Assembly (NCBI GenBank): GCA_900542195.1
Contig: UQNA01000082.1
Coordinates: 1-5,716, forward strand
Direction: 5' to 3'
Length of the DNA stretch: 5,716 nucleotides
DNA from: an uncultured Sutterella sp.
Lineage (GTDB): Bacteria > Pseudomonadota > Gammaproteobacteria > Burkholderiales > Burkholderiaceae_F
In this document: positions 1-5,161 of the stretch, in pieces
Layout of the letters: each line of letters begins with the position of its first letter
Numbering within the stretch: the first letter of the stretch is position 1
Notes under the pieces: generated by a model
What the model was told of the DNA's origin: nothing
What the model saw: only the letters and a program-made list of their open reading frames with translations
Databases searched by the model: none
Made by a program: the position numbers and the translations under genes

Positions 1-194
1 TTATTTCAAGCAAATAGAGTTATTTTTAAACTTTATTTTTAGGGCGTTTTTGTTTTATTTTTTACCCATTCCAAATCTGTTTCGATACCAAAATTTGGCT
101 AAAAATCACTTCTTTGTAAGCTGACCTCTGCTCTTACGCATAAACCGAAAGAAAAATTTCTAAGTTTTTTTCTAAAAATTGATAAGTCTTGAAA
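1..194. other. AT-rich stretch with no gene recognised
   Basis: This stretch is strongly AT-rich, with many T and A runs, and has no convincing open reading frame or ribosome site on either strand. A short near-palindrome (CCAAAATTTGG, about 88-98) is the only local symmetry seen and is too small to interpret. It lies just beyond the 3' end of the 6S-like RNA, so it may hold the end of that transcript, but no hairpin with a T-run was found. Confidence 0.5.
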
Positions 195-335
195 AATCAG
201 TAGAAAGTTTTGGCCTTCCACATAAGTAGAAAACGACCTTTCCACGGACCGAAGAATCTATGCAGCTGTGCGTTCAATAACACGCTCATCCTCAGGGGAA
301 GACCTACATGTGGGTTCTTTTCGTTAGTCCTGAAG
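195..335 (-). ncRNA. ssrS: Putative 6S RNA (RNA polymerase-binding regulatory RNA)
   Basis: 6S RNA mimics an open promoter and sequesters the housekeeping RNA polymerase holoenzyme in stationary phase. It is released when polymerase copies a short pRNA from it. Read on the minus strand, this region has that architecture. A closing stem pairs CCACAT-GTAG (313-304) with CTAC-TT-ATGTGG (229-218), leaving two bulged bases. Inside lie CCCCTGAG (298-291) on the 5' side and CGGTCCG (251-245) on the 3' side, in the same order and at similar spacing as in E. coli 6S. The apical stem pairs ATGAGC (289-284) with GCT-G-CAT (266-260), and GTG with CAC above it. The plus strand from 288 reads ATCCTCAGGGGAAGACC, close to the E. 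coli pRNA AUCGGCUCAGGGGACUGGCC; both comparison sequences are from memory. The ends are approximate: a weak outer TCAG/CTGA pairing suggests about 195 and 335. At roughly 140 nt it is shorter than the usual 180 or so. The usual neighbours zapA and ygfA are not visible. Confidence 0.5.
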
Positions 336-455
336 GTTATCGCCGCCTTCTTCAGCCGAGATGTCGACCCATCTGGCTTGCATAACGCTAAGTCTTAACC
401 ATGCCAGCTCGACAACGGCAATTGCGCTCGCTAGATACAGCGGCATGCGCACGTT
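336..455 (-). other. GC-rich spacer between the amtB terminator and the 6S-like RNA
   Basis: This stretch has about 52-60% GC, clearly above its surroundings. On the minus strand it contains an open frame from ATG at 446-444 to TAA at 326-324 (40 codons). The frame has no ribosome site and begins just after the T-run of the amtB terminator, so translation is doubtful. The DNA can also pair imperfectly with itself (ATGCC-A-GCT near 401 with AGCGGCAT near 439-446). It may hold the promoter and 5' part of the 6S-like RNA, although no clear -35/-10 pair was found. A decayed gene remnant is the other possibility. Confidence 0.3.
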
Positions 456-479
456 AAAAAAGGCTCCGAAGAGCCTCTG
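455..479 (-). terminator. Rho-independent terminator of glnK-amtB
   Basis: On the minus strand the sequence reads AGGCTC-TTCG-GAGCCT followed by a T-run. This is a 6-bp GC-rich stem (476-471 with 466-461) capped by a stable TTCG tetraloop, with the T-run at 461-456. It begins about 20 bp after the amtB stop codon, the usual place for an operon's intrinsic terminator. Confidence 0.88.
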
Positions 480-496
480 CTTTATGTAAAGTTTTT

Positions 497-1762
497 TTAT
501 TCCACTCTTTCTCCGTGGAGAGAAAGGTCTAAGCCGACGCGTTCTTCTTCAGCTGATACACGCAAGCCGATCAAAAGATCCACAATCTTCAAAAGAACAT
601 ACGTTACGACAGCCGCATAGATAAAAGTGGCAATGACACTTTCAAACTGAATCCATAGCTGTTCTGCAACTGGCTTCATGGTTTCACCTGTAATCATGTC
701 TGTCGCAAACACCCCGGTTAGAAGAGCTCCGACAATCCCGCCGACACCATGGACACCGAAAGCATCTAAAGAATCGTCATAACCTAATTTGTATTTAAGC
801 CATGTTGCACCGAAATAGCACACGAATCCGCCGCAGCAACCGATAAAGAGAGAGGCAGCCGGCGTAACAAAACCGGAAGCAGGAGTGATGGCTACTAAGC
901 CTGCGACAGCCCCCGATATTGCTCCTAGTACTGTGAACCTCTTATTTACGACGTATTCACATATCATCCAGGTAAGAGCAGCTGCAGCCGCAGCAATTTG
1001 ACTTACTACGATCGCCATAACTGCTCTGGAGTCTGCTGCTAAGCCGCTTCCGCCGTTAAAGCCGAACCACCCGATCCACAGGAAACAAGCTCCGGTAAGA
1101 GCCAGCACGAGGTTATGCGGAGCCATCACTTCTTTACCATAGCCTAAACGCTTGCCTAAATATATGCAGGCAATAAGACCAGCCACGCCGGCATTGATAT
1201 GAACAACGGTTCCGCCGGCGTAGTCCAACGCACCGGCTTTAAACAACCAGCCTTCATCTGCCCATACCCAGTGACAAACTGGTGCATAGCAGAAAAGAGA
1301 CCACAAAATCATGAAAAGGAAAAGGGCAGAGAACTTGATTCGTTCTGCGAAGGCACCGCACATAAGAGCAGGTGTCAAGATGGCAAATGTCATCTGGAAC
1401 ATCATGAATAGCATCTCAGGGATGGATCCGTGCAAGGTGTCAATCTGGATGTTTTGGAGAAAAACATTGTCGAAATTGCCAATGAACCAGTTTCCACCCG
1501 AGAAAGCGAGAGAATATCCAACCGCATACCAGACGATGGTAACCGCACAGCAAATAGCAAAACTTTGCATAACAACGGAGAGAACATTCTTTTTTCTCAC
1601 CATCCCGGCATAAAAGAGTGCAATTCCCGGAATAGTCATAAAAAGGACTAATGTCGTAGCGACCATCATCCATGAAACATCGGCCGCATTCATCTCATCT
1701 GCAGCCCATGCAGACGATGAGAGGGCAAGTAAGGTAAATAAAGAAAGTTTGAGCCAACTCAT
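497..1762 (-). CDS. amtB: AmtB ammonium transporter
   Basis: AmtB is a trimeric inner-membrane channel that takes up ammonium when nitrogen is scarce; its pore is plugged by GlnK when nitrogen returns. The 421-residue protein has a Sec signal peptide (cleavage near A20, SSSAWA-AD) followed by about eleven hydrophobic segments. The pore residues of the Amt/Mep family are present: twin histidines H188 (in DYAGGTVVHINAG) and H338 (in DAFGVHGVGG), the phenylalanine gate F126 and F235, S239 in WFGFNGGS, and W167 at the recruitment site. The C-terminal tail (GLRVSAEEERVGLDL, then SLHGE) matches the cytoplasmic region that contacts GlnK. Length is typical. The ATG overlaps the glnK stop as ATGA, and a strong ribosome site, GGGGAGG, lies seven bases upstream inside glnK, which fixes the start. 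No defect is seen. Residue equivalences are from memory of the E. coli structure. Confidence 0.97.
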   Translation of the reverse strand: MSWLKLSLFTLLALSSSAWAADEMNAADVSWMMVATTLVLFMTIPGIALFYAGMVRKKNVLSVVMQSFAICCAVTIVWYAVGYSLAFSGGNWFIGNFDNVFLQNIQIDTLHGSIPEMLFMMFQMTFAILTPALMCGAFAERIKFSALFLFMILWSLFCYAPVCHWVWADEGWLFKAGALDYAGGTVVHINAGVAGLIACIYLGKRLGYGKEVMAPHNLVLALTGACFLWIGWFGFNGGSGLAADSRAVMAIVVSQIAAAAAALTWMICEYVVNKRFTVLGAISGAVAGLVAITPASGFVTPAASLFIGCCGGFVCYFGATWLKYKLGYDDSLDAFGVHGVGGIVGALLTGVFATDMITGETMKPVAEQLWIQFESVIATFIYAAVVTYVLLKIVDLLIGLRVSAEEERVGLDLSLHGERVE

Positions 1763-2097
1763 AATGCAGCCTCCCCAGTTTCCCCGGTTCTAATGCGAAT
1801 ACACTCTTCTAGCGGTGTGACAAAAATTTTCCCGTCGCCAATTTTTCCTGTCCTTGCAGCTTCGCAAATTTTTTCAATCGCTAAATCAACTAAAGCATCC
1901 GGACACGCAATGGAGAGACTTACTTTTGGAAGGAAGTCAACCACATATTCGGCTCCTCTATAAATCTCTGTATGACCTTTTTGCCTTCCGAAGCCTTTAA
2001 CTTCAGCGACTGTAATGCCGCTTATTCCTAGTTCCACAAGTCCTTCTCGAACTTCATCGAGTTTGAACGGTTTAATGATTGCGGTTATAAGTTTCAT
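1759..2097 (-). CDS. glnK: GlnK, PII-family nitrogen regulatory protein
   Basis: PII proteins are small trimeric cytosolic sensors that bind ATP/ADP and 2-oxoglutarate. They are uridylylated on a T-loop tyrosine by GlnD in proteobacteria. At 112 residues the length is exact for the family. The T-loop signature YRGAEY (46-51) carries the modifiable Y51. The second signature TGKIGDGKIFV (83-93) includes the nucleotide-binding K90, and R101 and R103 follow in IRIR. The start IIKPFKLDEVRE is also family-typical. Sequence alone does not cleanly separate GlnB from GlnK; the amtB gene directly behind, with translational overlap, makes GlnK the better name. Its job here is to block AmtB when intracellular nitrogen is high. 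The ATG follows a GAGG ribosome site with five bases between. Expression should be nitrogen-controlled through the sigma-54 promoter upstream. Confidence 0.96.
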   Translation of the reverse strand: MKLITAIIKPFKLDEVREGLVELGISGITVAEVKGFGRQKGHTEIYRGAEYVVDFLPKVSLSIACPDALVDLAIEKICEAARTGKIGDGKIFVTPLEECIRIRTGETGEAAL

Positions 2098-2103
2098 TTT
2101 TTC

Positions 2104-2135
2104 CTCTGATTAGTTGGTATTAACAACAATCAGAG
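2104..2135. repeat. Inverted repeat in the glnK 5' region
   Basis: CTCTGATT (2104-2111) pairs perfectly with AATCAGAG (2128-2135). Inside, after one unpaired A, GTTG (2113-2116) pairs with CAAC (2124-2127), giving a 12-bp stem with a 7-base centre. On the minus strand the 3' arm contains the AGAG of the glnK ribosome site. The start predicted from the sigma-54 promoter is near 2128, so a transcript from that promoter would lack the outer 5' arm. The repeat may therefore act as DNA (an operator over the start site), or as RNA only in transcripts that begin further upstream. Confidence 0.65.
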
Positions 2136-2138
2136 CTA

Positions 2139-2154
2139 TGCATAAATCGTGCCA
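2139..2154 (-). promoter_or_regulatory. Sigma-54 (RpoN) promoter of glnK-amtB
   Basis: The minus strand reads TGGCACGATTTATGCA. This is a near-perfect -24/-12 element: GG and GC separated by exactly ten bases, with a complete TGGCAC half (the consensus is TGGCAC-N5-TTGC). It implies a transcription start near 2127-2130 and a leader of about 30 bases. Such promoters need an enhancer-binding activator, presumably NtrC for this operon. No good NtrC site was recognised in the 140 bases upstream. Confidence 0.88.
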
Positions 2155-2244
2155 ATTCAGGGTTTTTATCCAGAAAATAGGTTCTCAGAAAAAGACGTAT
2201 GAAAAATCGAAGGAACCAAGACGAAAGAGAGGAATTTTCTACTG

Positions 2245-2289
2245 TATATTTTTTAGCACTCAGCCTCGAAAAATATAAAAGTTAAGGAG
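2245..2289 (+). promoter_or_regulatory. Possible -10 box and ribosome site of the metQ pair
   Basis: TATATT at 2245-2250 is a possible -10 box, but no good -35 lies at the right distance, so the promoter is weak or activator-dependent. The ribosome site AAGGAG (2284-2289) stands five bases before the ATG at 2295 and supports that start. No SAM riboswitch or other known methionine leader was recognised in the roughly 200-base divergent region. Confidence 0.35.
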
Positions 2290-2294
2290 TAGAA

Positions 2295-3095
2295 ATGAAA
2301 AAAAGGTTTTTACTGAAGTTACTTGCCGTATCGGCTTTTGCTGCTTCTCTGGGAACTGCTTCCATGGCAGCAGAACCCGTTACGATCAAAATCGGGGCGA
2401 GTCCAGTCCCGGCCGGAGATATCCTGAATTTTGTTAAGCCAAAGCTGGCAGAAAAGGGAATTAATCTGAAGATCATTGAATTTTCTGATTATATTCAGCC
2501 AAACCTTGCTCTCTCGGATAAAGAAATTGATGCCAATTTCTTCCAGCACAAGCCATTTATGGATAAATTCGCTGCAGATAGAGGTTTAAAACTTCATGCA
2601 ATGCCGGGAATTTTTATTGCTCCTATTGCGTTGTATTCCAATAAAATCAAAGATGTAAAAGAGATTAAGAAGGGCGATAGAATCACTATTCCAAATGATC
2701 CTACAAACGGCGGAAGAGCGCTTCAGTTGTTGGCATCTGCTGGCTTACTTAAGCTCAAAGACAACGTAGGTCATTCCGCTTCTATCGAAGATATTGTCGA
2801 AAATCCTCTTAAATTGAAGATCATCGAGGTCGAAGCTGCGACTCTTCCTAGAACTTTGGACGATGTGAAAGCAAGTGTCATCAATCAAACCTATGCGTTA
2901 AGCTCCGGATTAAATCCTGTGAAAGACGCCATTATCATTGAATCCAAAGACTCTCCTTATGCCAACATTGTGGCAGTAAGAGAAGGGGACCAAAATAAAC
3001 CTGAAATCCTAGAGCTGAATAATACGTTAAGAACCCCGGAAGTTAAGGCTTTCATCCTCGACCACTTCAAAGGTTCATTAATTCCATCCTTTTAA
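2295..3095 (+). CDS. metQ: MetQ-type methionine ABC transporter substrate-binding protein (first copy)
   Basis: This belongs to the NlpA/MetQ family of periplasmic receptors that hand D- or L-methionine (sometimes other amino acids) to a MetN-MetI ABC transporter. At 266 residues the length is typical. A Sec signal peptide covers about residues 1-25 (cleavage near ASMA-AEP). Family motifs follow in order: KIGASPVPAGDIL, IIEFSDYIQPNLAL, IDANFFQH, TIPNDPTNGGRAL, VEAATLPRTLDD, VINQTYAL and DSPYANIVAVRE. Unlike E. coli MetQ, the signal peptide has no lipobox cysteine, so the protein is probably soluble in the periplasm. It begins a two-gene unit with its paralogue five bases downstream; by eye the two mature proteins are about 60% identical. 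No metN or metI lies in the window. Ligand specificity is inferred from the family. Confidence 0.92.
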   Translation: MKKRFLLKLLAVSAFAASLGTASMAAEPVTIKIGASPVPAGDILNFVKPKLAEKGINLKIIEFSDYIQPNLALSDKEIDANFFQHKPFMDKFAADRGLKLHAMPGIFIAPIALYSNKIKDVKEIKKGDRITIPNDPTNGGRALQLLASAGLLKLKDNVGHSASIEDIVENPLKLKIIEVEAATLPRTLDDVKASVINQTYALSSGLNPVKDAIIIESKDSPYANIVAVREGDQNKPEILELNNTLRTPEVKAFILDHFKGSLIPSF

Positions 3096-3100
3096 TCAAC

Positions 3101-3877
3101 ATGAAAAAATTACTAATCTCTTTAGCACTCGTTTCGCTCGCTTCTGGAGCATTCGCTGCTGACACTCTCAAAGTTGGTGCATCGCCGGTGCCTCATGCCG
3201 ACATTCTCAAAGTCGTTCAGCCGGCTCTGAAAGAGAAGGGCATTGATTTGAAGATTATCGAGTTTTCTGATTATGTCCAGCCGAATTTAGCCTTATCCGA
3301 CAAAGACTTAGATGCTAACTTCTTCCAACACCTTCCTTACTTGGAATCTTTTTCTAAAGATCATAGATTAAACCTTGTTTCCGCCGGTCCCGTTCATATT
3401 GAACCGATGGGCGTTTATTCCAACAAGGTCAAAAATCTTAAGGAATTAAAGAAAGGAGCCAAGATCGGTATCCCAAATGATCCGACTAACGGCGGAAGAG
3501 CTTTGCAGGTATTAAATGCCAACGGCGTCTTGAAAATGAAAGAGGGAGTTGGTGTTAACGGAACCCCTTTGGATATCGTTGACAATCCTCTGAAAATTAA
3601 GATCGTCGAAGTTGAGGCTGCAACACTGCCAAGAGCCCTGGAAGATCTAGATGCTGCAGTAATTAACTCCAACTTTGCTCTCGGTGCAAATTTGAACCCT
3701 TCGAAAGACGCTATTGCAATTGAGCCTAAGGATTCTCCTTACGCTAACGTAATAGCTGTCCGCAAAGGAGATGAAAACAAACAGGAAATCAAAGAGTTGA
3801 TGTCTGTTCTGAGATCTCCGGAAGTTAAAAATTTCATAGAGAAAAAATACGATGGTGCCGTAGTTCCGGCCTTCTAA
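3101..3877 (+). CDS. metQ: MetQ-type methionine ABC transporter substrate-binding protein (second copy)
   Basis: This is a tandem paralogue of the preceding gene, 258 residues, in the NlpA/MetQ family. The signal peptide is MKKLLISLALVSLASGAFA with cleavage near residue 19 and again no lipobox cysteine. It shares NFFQH, IPNDPTNGGRAL, VEVEAATLPRALED and SPYANVIAVR with copy one. It differs more in the segment after the NFFQH motif (about 80-105) and around the loop after VLKMKEGVG, where specificity could diverge. The ATG lies five bases after the upstream TAA, and no purine-rich ribosome site precedes it. Translation is therefore probably coupled to the first gene. Gene duplication followed by functional divergence is the likely history. 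The partner permease and ATPase are absent here. Confidence 0.91.
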   Translation: MKKLLISLALVSLASGAFAADTLKVGASPVPHADILKVVQPALKEKGIDLKIIEFSDYVQPNLALSDKDLDANFFQHLPYLESFSKDHRLNLVSAGPVHIEPMGVYSNKVKNLKELKKGAKIGIPNDPTNGGRALQVLNANGVLKMKEGVGVNGTPLDIVDNPLKIKIVEVEAATLPRALEDLDAAVINSNFALGANLNPSKDAIAIEPKDSPYANVIAVRKGDENKQEIKELMSVLRSPEVKNFIEKKYDGAVVPAF

Positions 3878-3904
3878 GGGGATTTTTCTGTCGCACCCTA
3901 AAAT

Positions 3905-3957
3905 GTTAGTTACTAAGGCTGATAGGAATTCAACCCATTCAGAACTTAGTAGCTAAC
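3905..3957. repeat. Long inverted repeat downstream of the second metQ
   Basis: GTTAGTTACTAAG (3905-3917) faces CTTAGTAGCTAAC (3945-3957), a 13-bp stem with one G-T pair. The 27-base interior can pair further (CTGA near 3919-3922 with TCAG near 3939-3942). No T-run follows on the plus strand, so it is not a standard intrinsic terminator. It could be a processing or mRNA-stabilising hairpin for metQ, a weak terminator, or one copy of a dispersed palindromic element. Confidence 0.55.
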
Positions 3958-3965
3958 AACTAGAA

Positions 3966-3998
3966 TAAAAAATCCCGGGTCTGTTCAATCCGGGATCA
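3966..3998 (-). terminator. Rho-independent terminator of the 4062-4649 gene
   Basis: On the minus strand, ATCCCGG (3996-3990) pairs with CCGGGAT (3978-3972) around an 11-base loop, and TTTTTT (3972-3967) follows directly. It lies about 65 bases past the stop codon of the minus-strand gene. The reverse orientation has no T-run, so it works for that gene and not for metQ. Confidence 0.8.
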
Positions 3999-4061
3999 AC
4001 GAATAAAGCTCTGAAAGTAAAACGAACTGTCTTTAGCAAGGAAGATAATAAAAATAACGTC

Positions 4062-4649
4062 TTATTGGTAATGCAAAGACATAAAAGGCACACTTCCTTC
4101 ACCTTTACAGCGTTCTAATTCCTCTATCTGATCTTCCGAGTCAAGTTCAAATCTTTTTTCAATGTCAATATCAACAATCTGGATTTTGTTGCCTTTGAGA
4201 GTGAGACGAGCCCAGTAAGAAGTGCGCTGTCCGTCTAAAATCAGACAATCAACAGTTCTATACATAAACAATTTCTTGATATTTACATTTGCAGTTGCCT
4301 GGCATGCGAATAACTGAGAAATATCATCACCGGCTTCAACCCTCACTGAGTCTTCTAGACCGGCAGATAATCCGACTATTTTGTTATTTTTTAAAGTTAA
4401 GCTGCCGCCCAAATGTTTACTATCCAAGCTGCATTCATCTGCGGAAAAGGAAAAACTTCCAACGGAATAATCAGAGATACTTTTCTCAAAAACGCAAGTT
4501 GTTACATCTAAATTAAGAATCTTAGACACTTTGATAACCTTCAATTCGTTTACAAGTTTGCCTTCTGTTGTTGAAATATTCGTATTTTTTTCCTTTGCGA
4601 TCAACCTCGTAAACCCCGATTCTGACTCACTTTGAGTTAAATTACGCAC
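4062..4649 (-). CDS. Hypothetical protein with two cysteine-bracketed repeat modules
   Basis: I do not recognise this 195-residue protein. It contains an internal duplication. Module one runs from C73 through SLTLKNNKI (83-91) to DDISQLFAC (108-116); module two runs from C135 through RLTLKGNKI (148-156) to DQIEELERC (173-181). From LTLK to the closing cysteine the two copies (84-116 and 149-181) align without gaps, sharing LTLKxNKI and D-I-x-x-L-x-x-C. The cysteine at each end of a module suggests disulfides and hence an extracytoplasmic location, yet no signal peptide or membrane segment is present. The start is a GTG with an AGGA too close to be a good ribosome site, and an in-frame stop lies nine codons upstream or closer, so no longer form is possible in this sequence. 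The N-terminus may therefore be truncated. GC is about 40%. A good terminator follows, which supports a real transcription unit. Confidence 0.6.
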   Translation of the reverse strand: MRNLTQSESESGFTRLIAKEKNTNISTTEGKLVNELKVIKVSKILNLDVTTCVFEKSISDYSVGSFSFSADECSLDSKHLGGSLTLKNNKIVGLSAGLEDSVRVEAGDDISQLFACQATANVNIKKLFMYRTVDCLILDGQRTSYWARLTLKGNKIQIVDIDIEKRFELDSEDQIEELERCKGEGSVPFMSLHYQ

Positions 4650-4683
4650 TTTCCTGTAAGGGTTTTATCTTAGCTTAGTGCCT

Positions 4684-4690
4684 ATTTATA
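4684..4690 (-). promoter_or_regulatory. Possible -10 box for the 4062-4649 gene
   Basis: TATAAAT on the minus strand lies about 35 bases before the GTG start and would give a leader of about 28 bases. No recognisable -35 sits upstream, where the DNA is simply A/T-rich. This is a weak call. Confidence 0.25.
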
Positions 4691-4713
4691 CAATTCTTAA
4701 ATAAAAGATTTTT

Positions 4714-4741
4714 TTGACGGCTAATAAAGAGAAATAACAAT
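4714..4741 (+). promoter_or_regulatory. Possible promoter for the low-GC gene
   Basis: TTGACG (4714-4719) is a good -35 match, followed after 15-16 bases by the TAACAAT string (4735-4741) as an imperfect -10. It would start transcription near 4750, about 45 bases before the ATG at 4794. Chance matches are common in DNA this AT-rich. Confidence 0.28.
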
Positions 4742-4780
4742 CCCCAAAATAAAAAGAAAAATAATTTTGAATTAAAGTAA

Positions 4781-4799
4781 AGGAGCTAAACTTATGTAA
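4781..4799 (+). promoter_or_regulatory. Strong ribosome site followed by ATG-TAA (start-stop)
   Basis: AGGAG (4781-4785; AAAGGAG with the preceding bases) stands eight bases before ATG at 4794-4796, and the next codon is TAA. The same frame then runs open to 5087. This is either a nonsense mutation or sequence error at codon 2 of a gene whose true start is 4794, or a minimal start-stop element placed ahead of the downstream gene. Confidence 0.6.
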
Positions 4800-4838
4800 G
4801 AAGATAAAGTTAAAAATGTAATAGATATAATTAAAAAT

Positions 4839-5087
4839 ATGGATAAAAAAGATAAATTAAGATTAGGAATATGCTTAACTACAAGTGATTGGAGTAATAT
4901 TTTATATAATAAAACTGAAATGTATGAGAAGTTTGATACTATGTTAAAAGAAGTTGACGAAGAGTATAGAACTACTTTAATAAATTTTGCTAAATATAAA
5001 CTTGTAATGTTTACAATGGCTAAAATAATGGAAATAGAACAAGCTGGAAGAAATAAAGTTGCACTATATTTGTTTAACACTTTATAA
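4839..5087 (+). CDS. Hypothetical low-GC protein, possibly the downstream part of a gene stopped at codon 2
   Basis: I do not recognise this protein. From ATG 4839 it has 82 residues, mostly charged and helix-forming (MYEKFDTMLKEVDEEYRTTL), with a C-terminal MAKIMEIEQAGRNKVALYLF; no signal peptide is seen. No ribosome site precedes 4839. The strong site is upstream and belongs to the in-frame ATG at 4794, which is followed at once by TAA. Without that stop the protein would have 97 residues, beginning M-x-EDKVKNVIDIIKN. GC is about 24%, with TTA, ATA, AGA and AAT codons dominating, quite unlike the left-hand genes. That points to a low-GC source such as Firmicutes, Fusobacteria or a mobile element. 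A hairpin terminator follows directly. It could be a decayed gene, or one expressed by reinitiation. Confidence 0.5.
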   Translation: MDKKDKLRLGICLTTSDWSNILYNKTEMYEKFDTMLKEVDEEYRTTLINFAKYKLVMFTMAKIMEIEQAGRNKVALYLFNTL

Positions 5088-5090
5088 GAT

Positions 5091-5126
5091 AAAAATAGCT
5101 ATACTTTAAGAAAATTTGCTATTTTT
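5091..5126 (+). terminator. Hairpin terminator after the low-GC gene
   Basis: AAAAATAGC (5091-5099) and GCTATTTTT (5118-5126) form a perfect 9-bp stem that starts three bases after the stop codon and ends in a run of five Ts. The 18-base loop and A/T-rich stem make it weaker than a GC-rich terminator. The symmetry allows function in both directions. Confidence 0.6.
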
Positions 5127-5127
5127 A

Positions 5128-5161
5128 TTGAAAAATTATGTAAAATATGATAATATATAAT
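5128..5161 (+). promoter_or_regulatory. Likely promoter of the right-edge gene
   Basis: TTGAAA (5128-5133) is a fair -35. TAATAT (5151-5156) lies 17 bases on, and a consensus TATAAT (5156-5161) is five bases further. Either would start transcription near 5163-5168, giving a leader of about 120 bases before the ATG. The exact -10 is uncertain because the region is rich in TA. Confidence 0.4.

Noticed and set aside
210..398. 62-codon plus-strand open frame
   Set aside because: It lies over the complement of the 6S-like RNA, has no ribosome site, and its translation shows no recognisable domain. The RNA reading explains the region better.
1199..1673. Several 60-100-codon frames on both strands inside amtB
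   Set aside because: All are shadows of the well-supported amtB coding frame, without ribosome sites or sensible proteins.
2118..2129. TATTAACAACAA shared with 5255-5266
   Set aside because: Twelve low-complexity bases shared between AT-rich leaders are likely chance, and the flanks do not match.
2155..2294. SAM or other methionine riboswitch before metQ
   Set aside because: No conserved riboswitch core or terminator hairpin was recognised in the available leader.
2282..2549. Minus-strand frames overlapping the start of the first metQ
   Set aside because: They are antisense shadows of a gene with a clear signal peptide, ribosome site and family motifs.
3415..3672. Minus-strand 85-codon frame inside the second metQ
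   Set aside because: It is antisense to conserved MetQ motifs, and no start signal is present.
4289..4516. Plus-strand 75-codon frame opposite the repeat-module gene
   Set aside because: The minus-strand frame is longer, has an internal protein repeat and its own terminator. This one has neither.
4772..5080. Minus-strand 102-codon hydrophobic frame
   Set aside because: Antisense of a Lys/Glu/Ile-rich AT-rich gene always reads as hydrophobic. The ribosome site and terminator order favour the plus strand.
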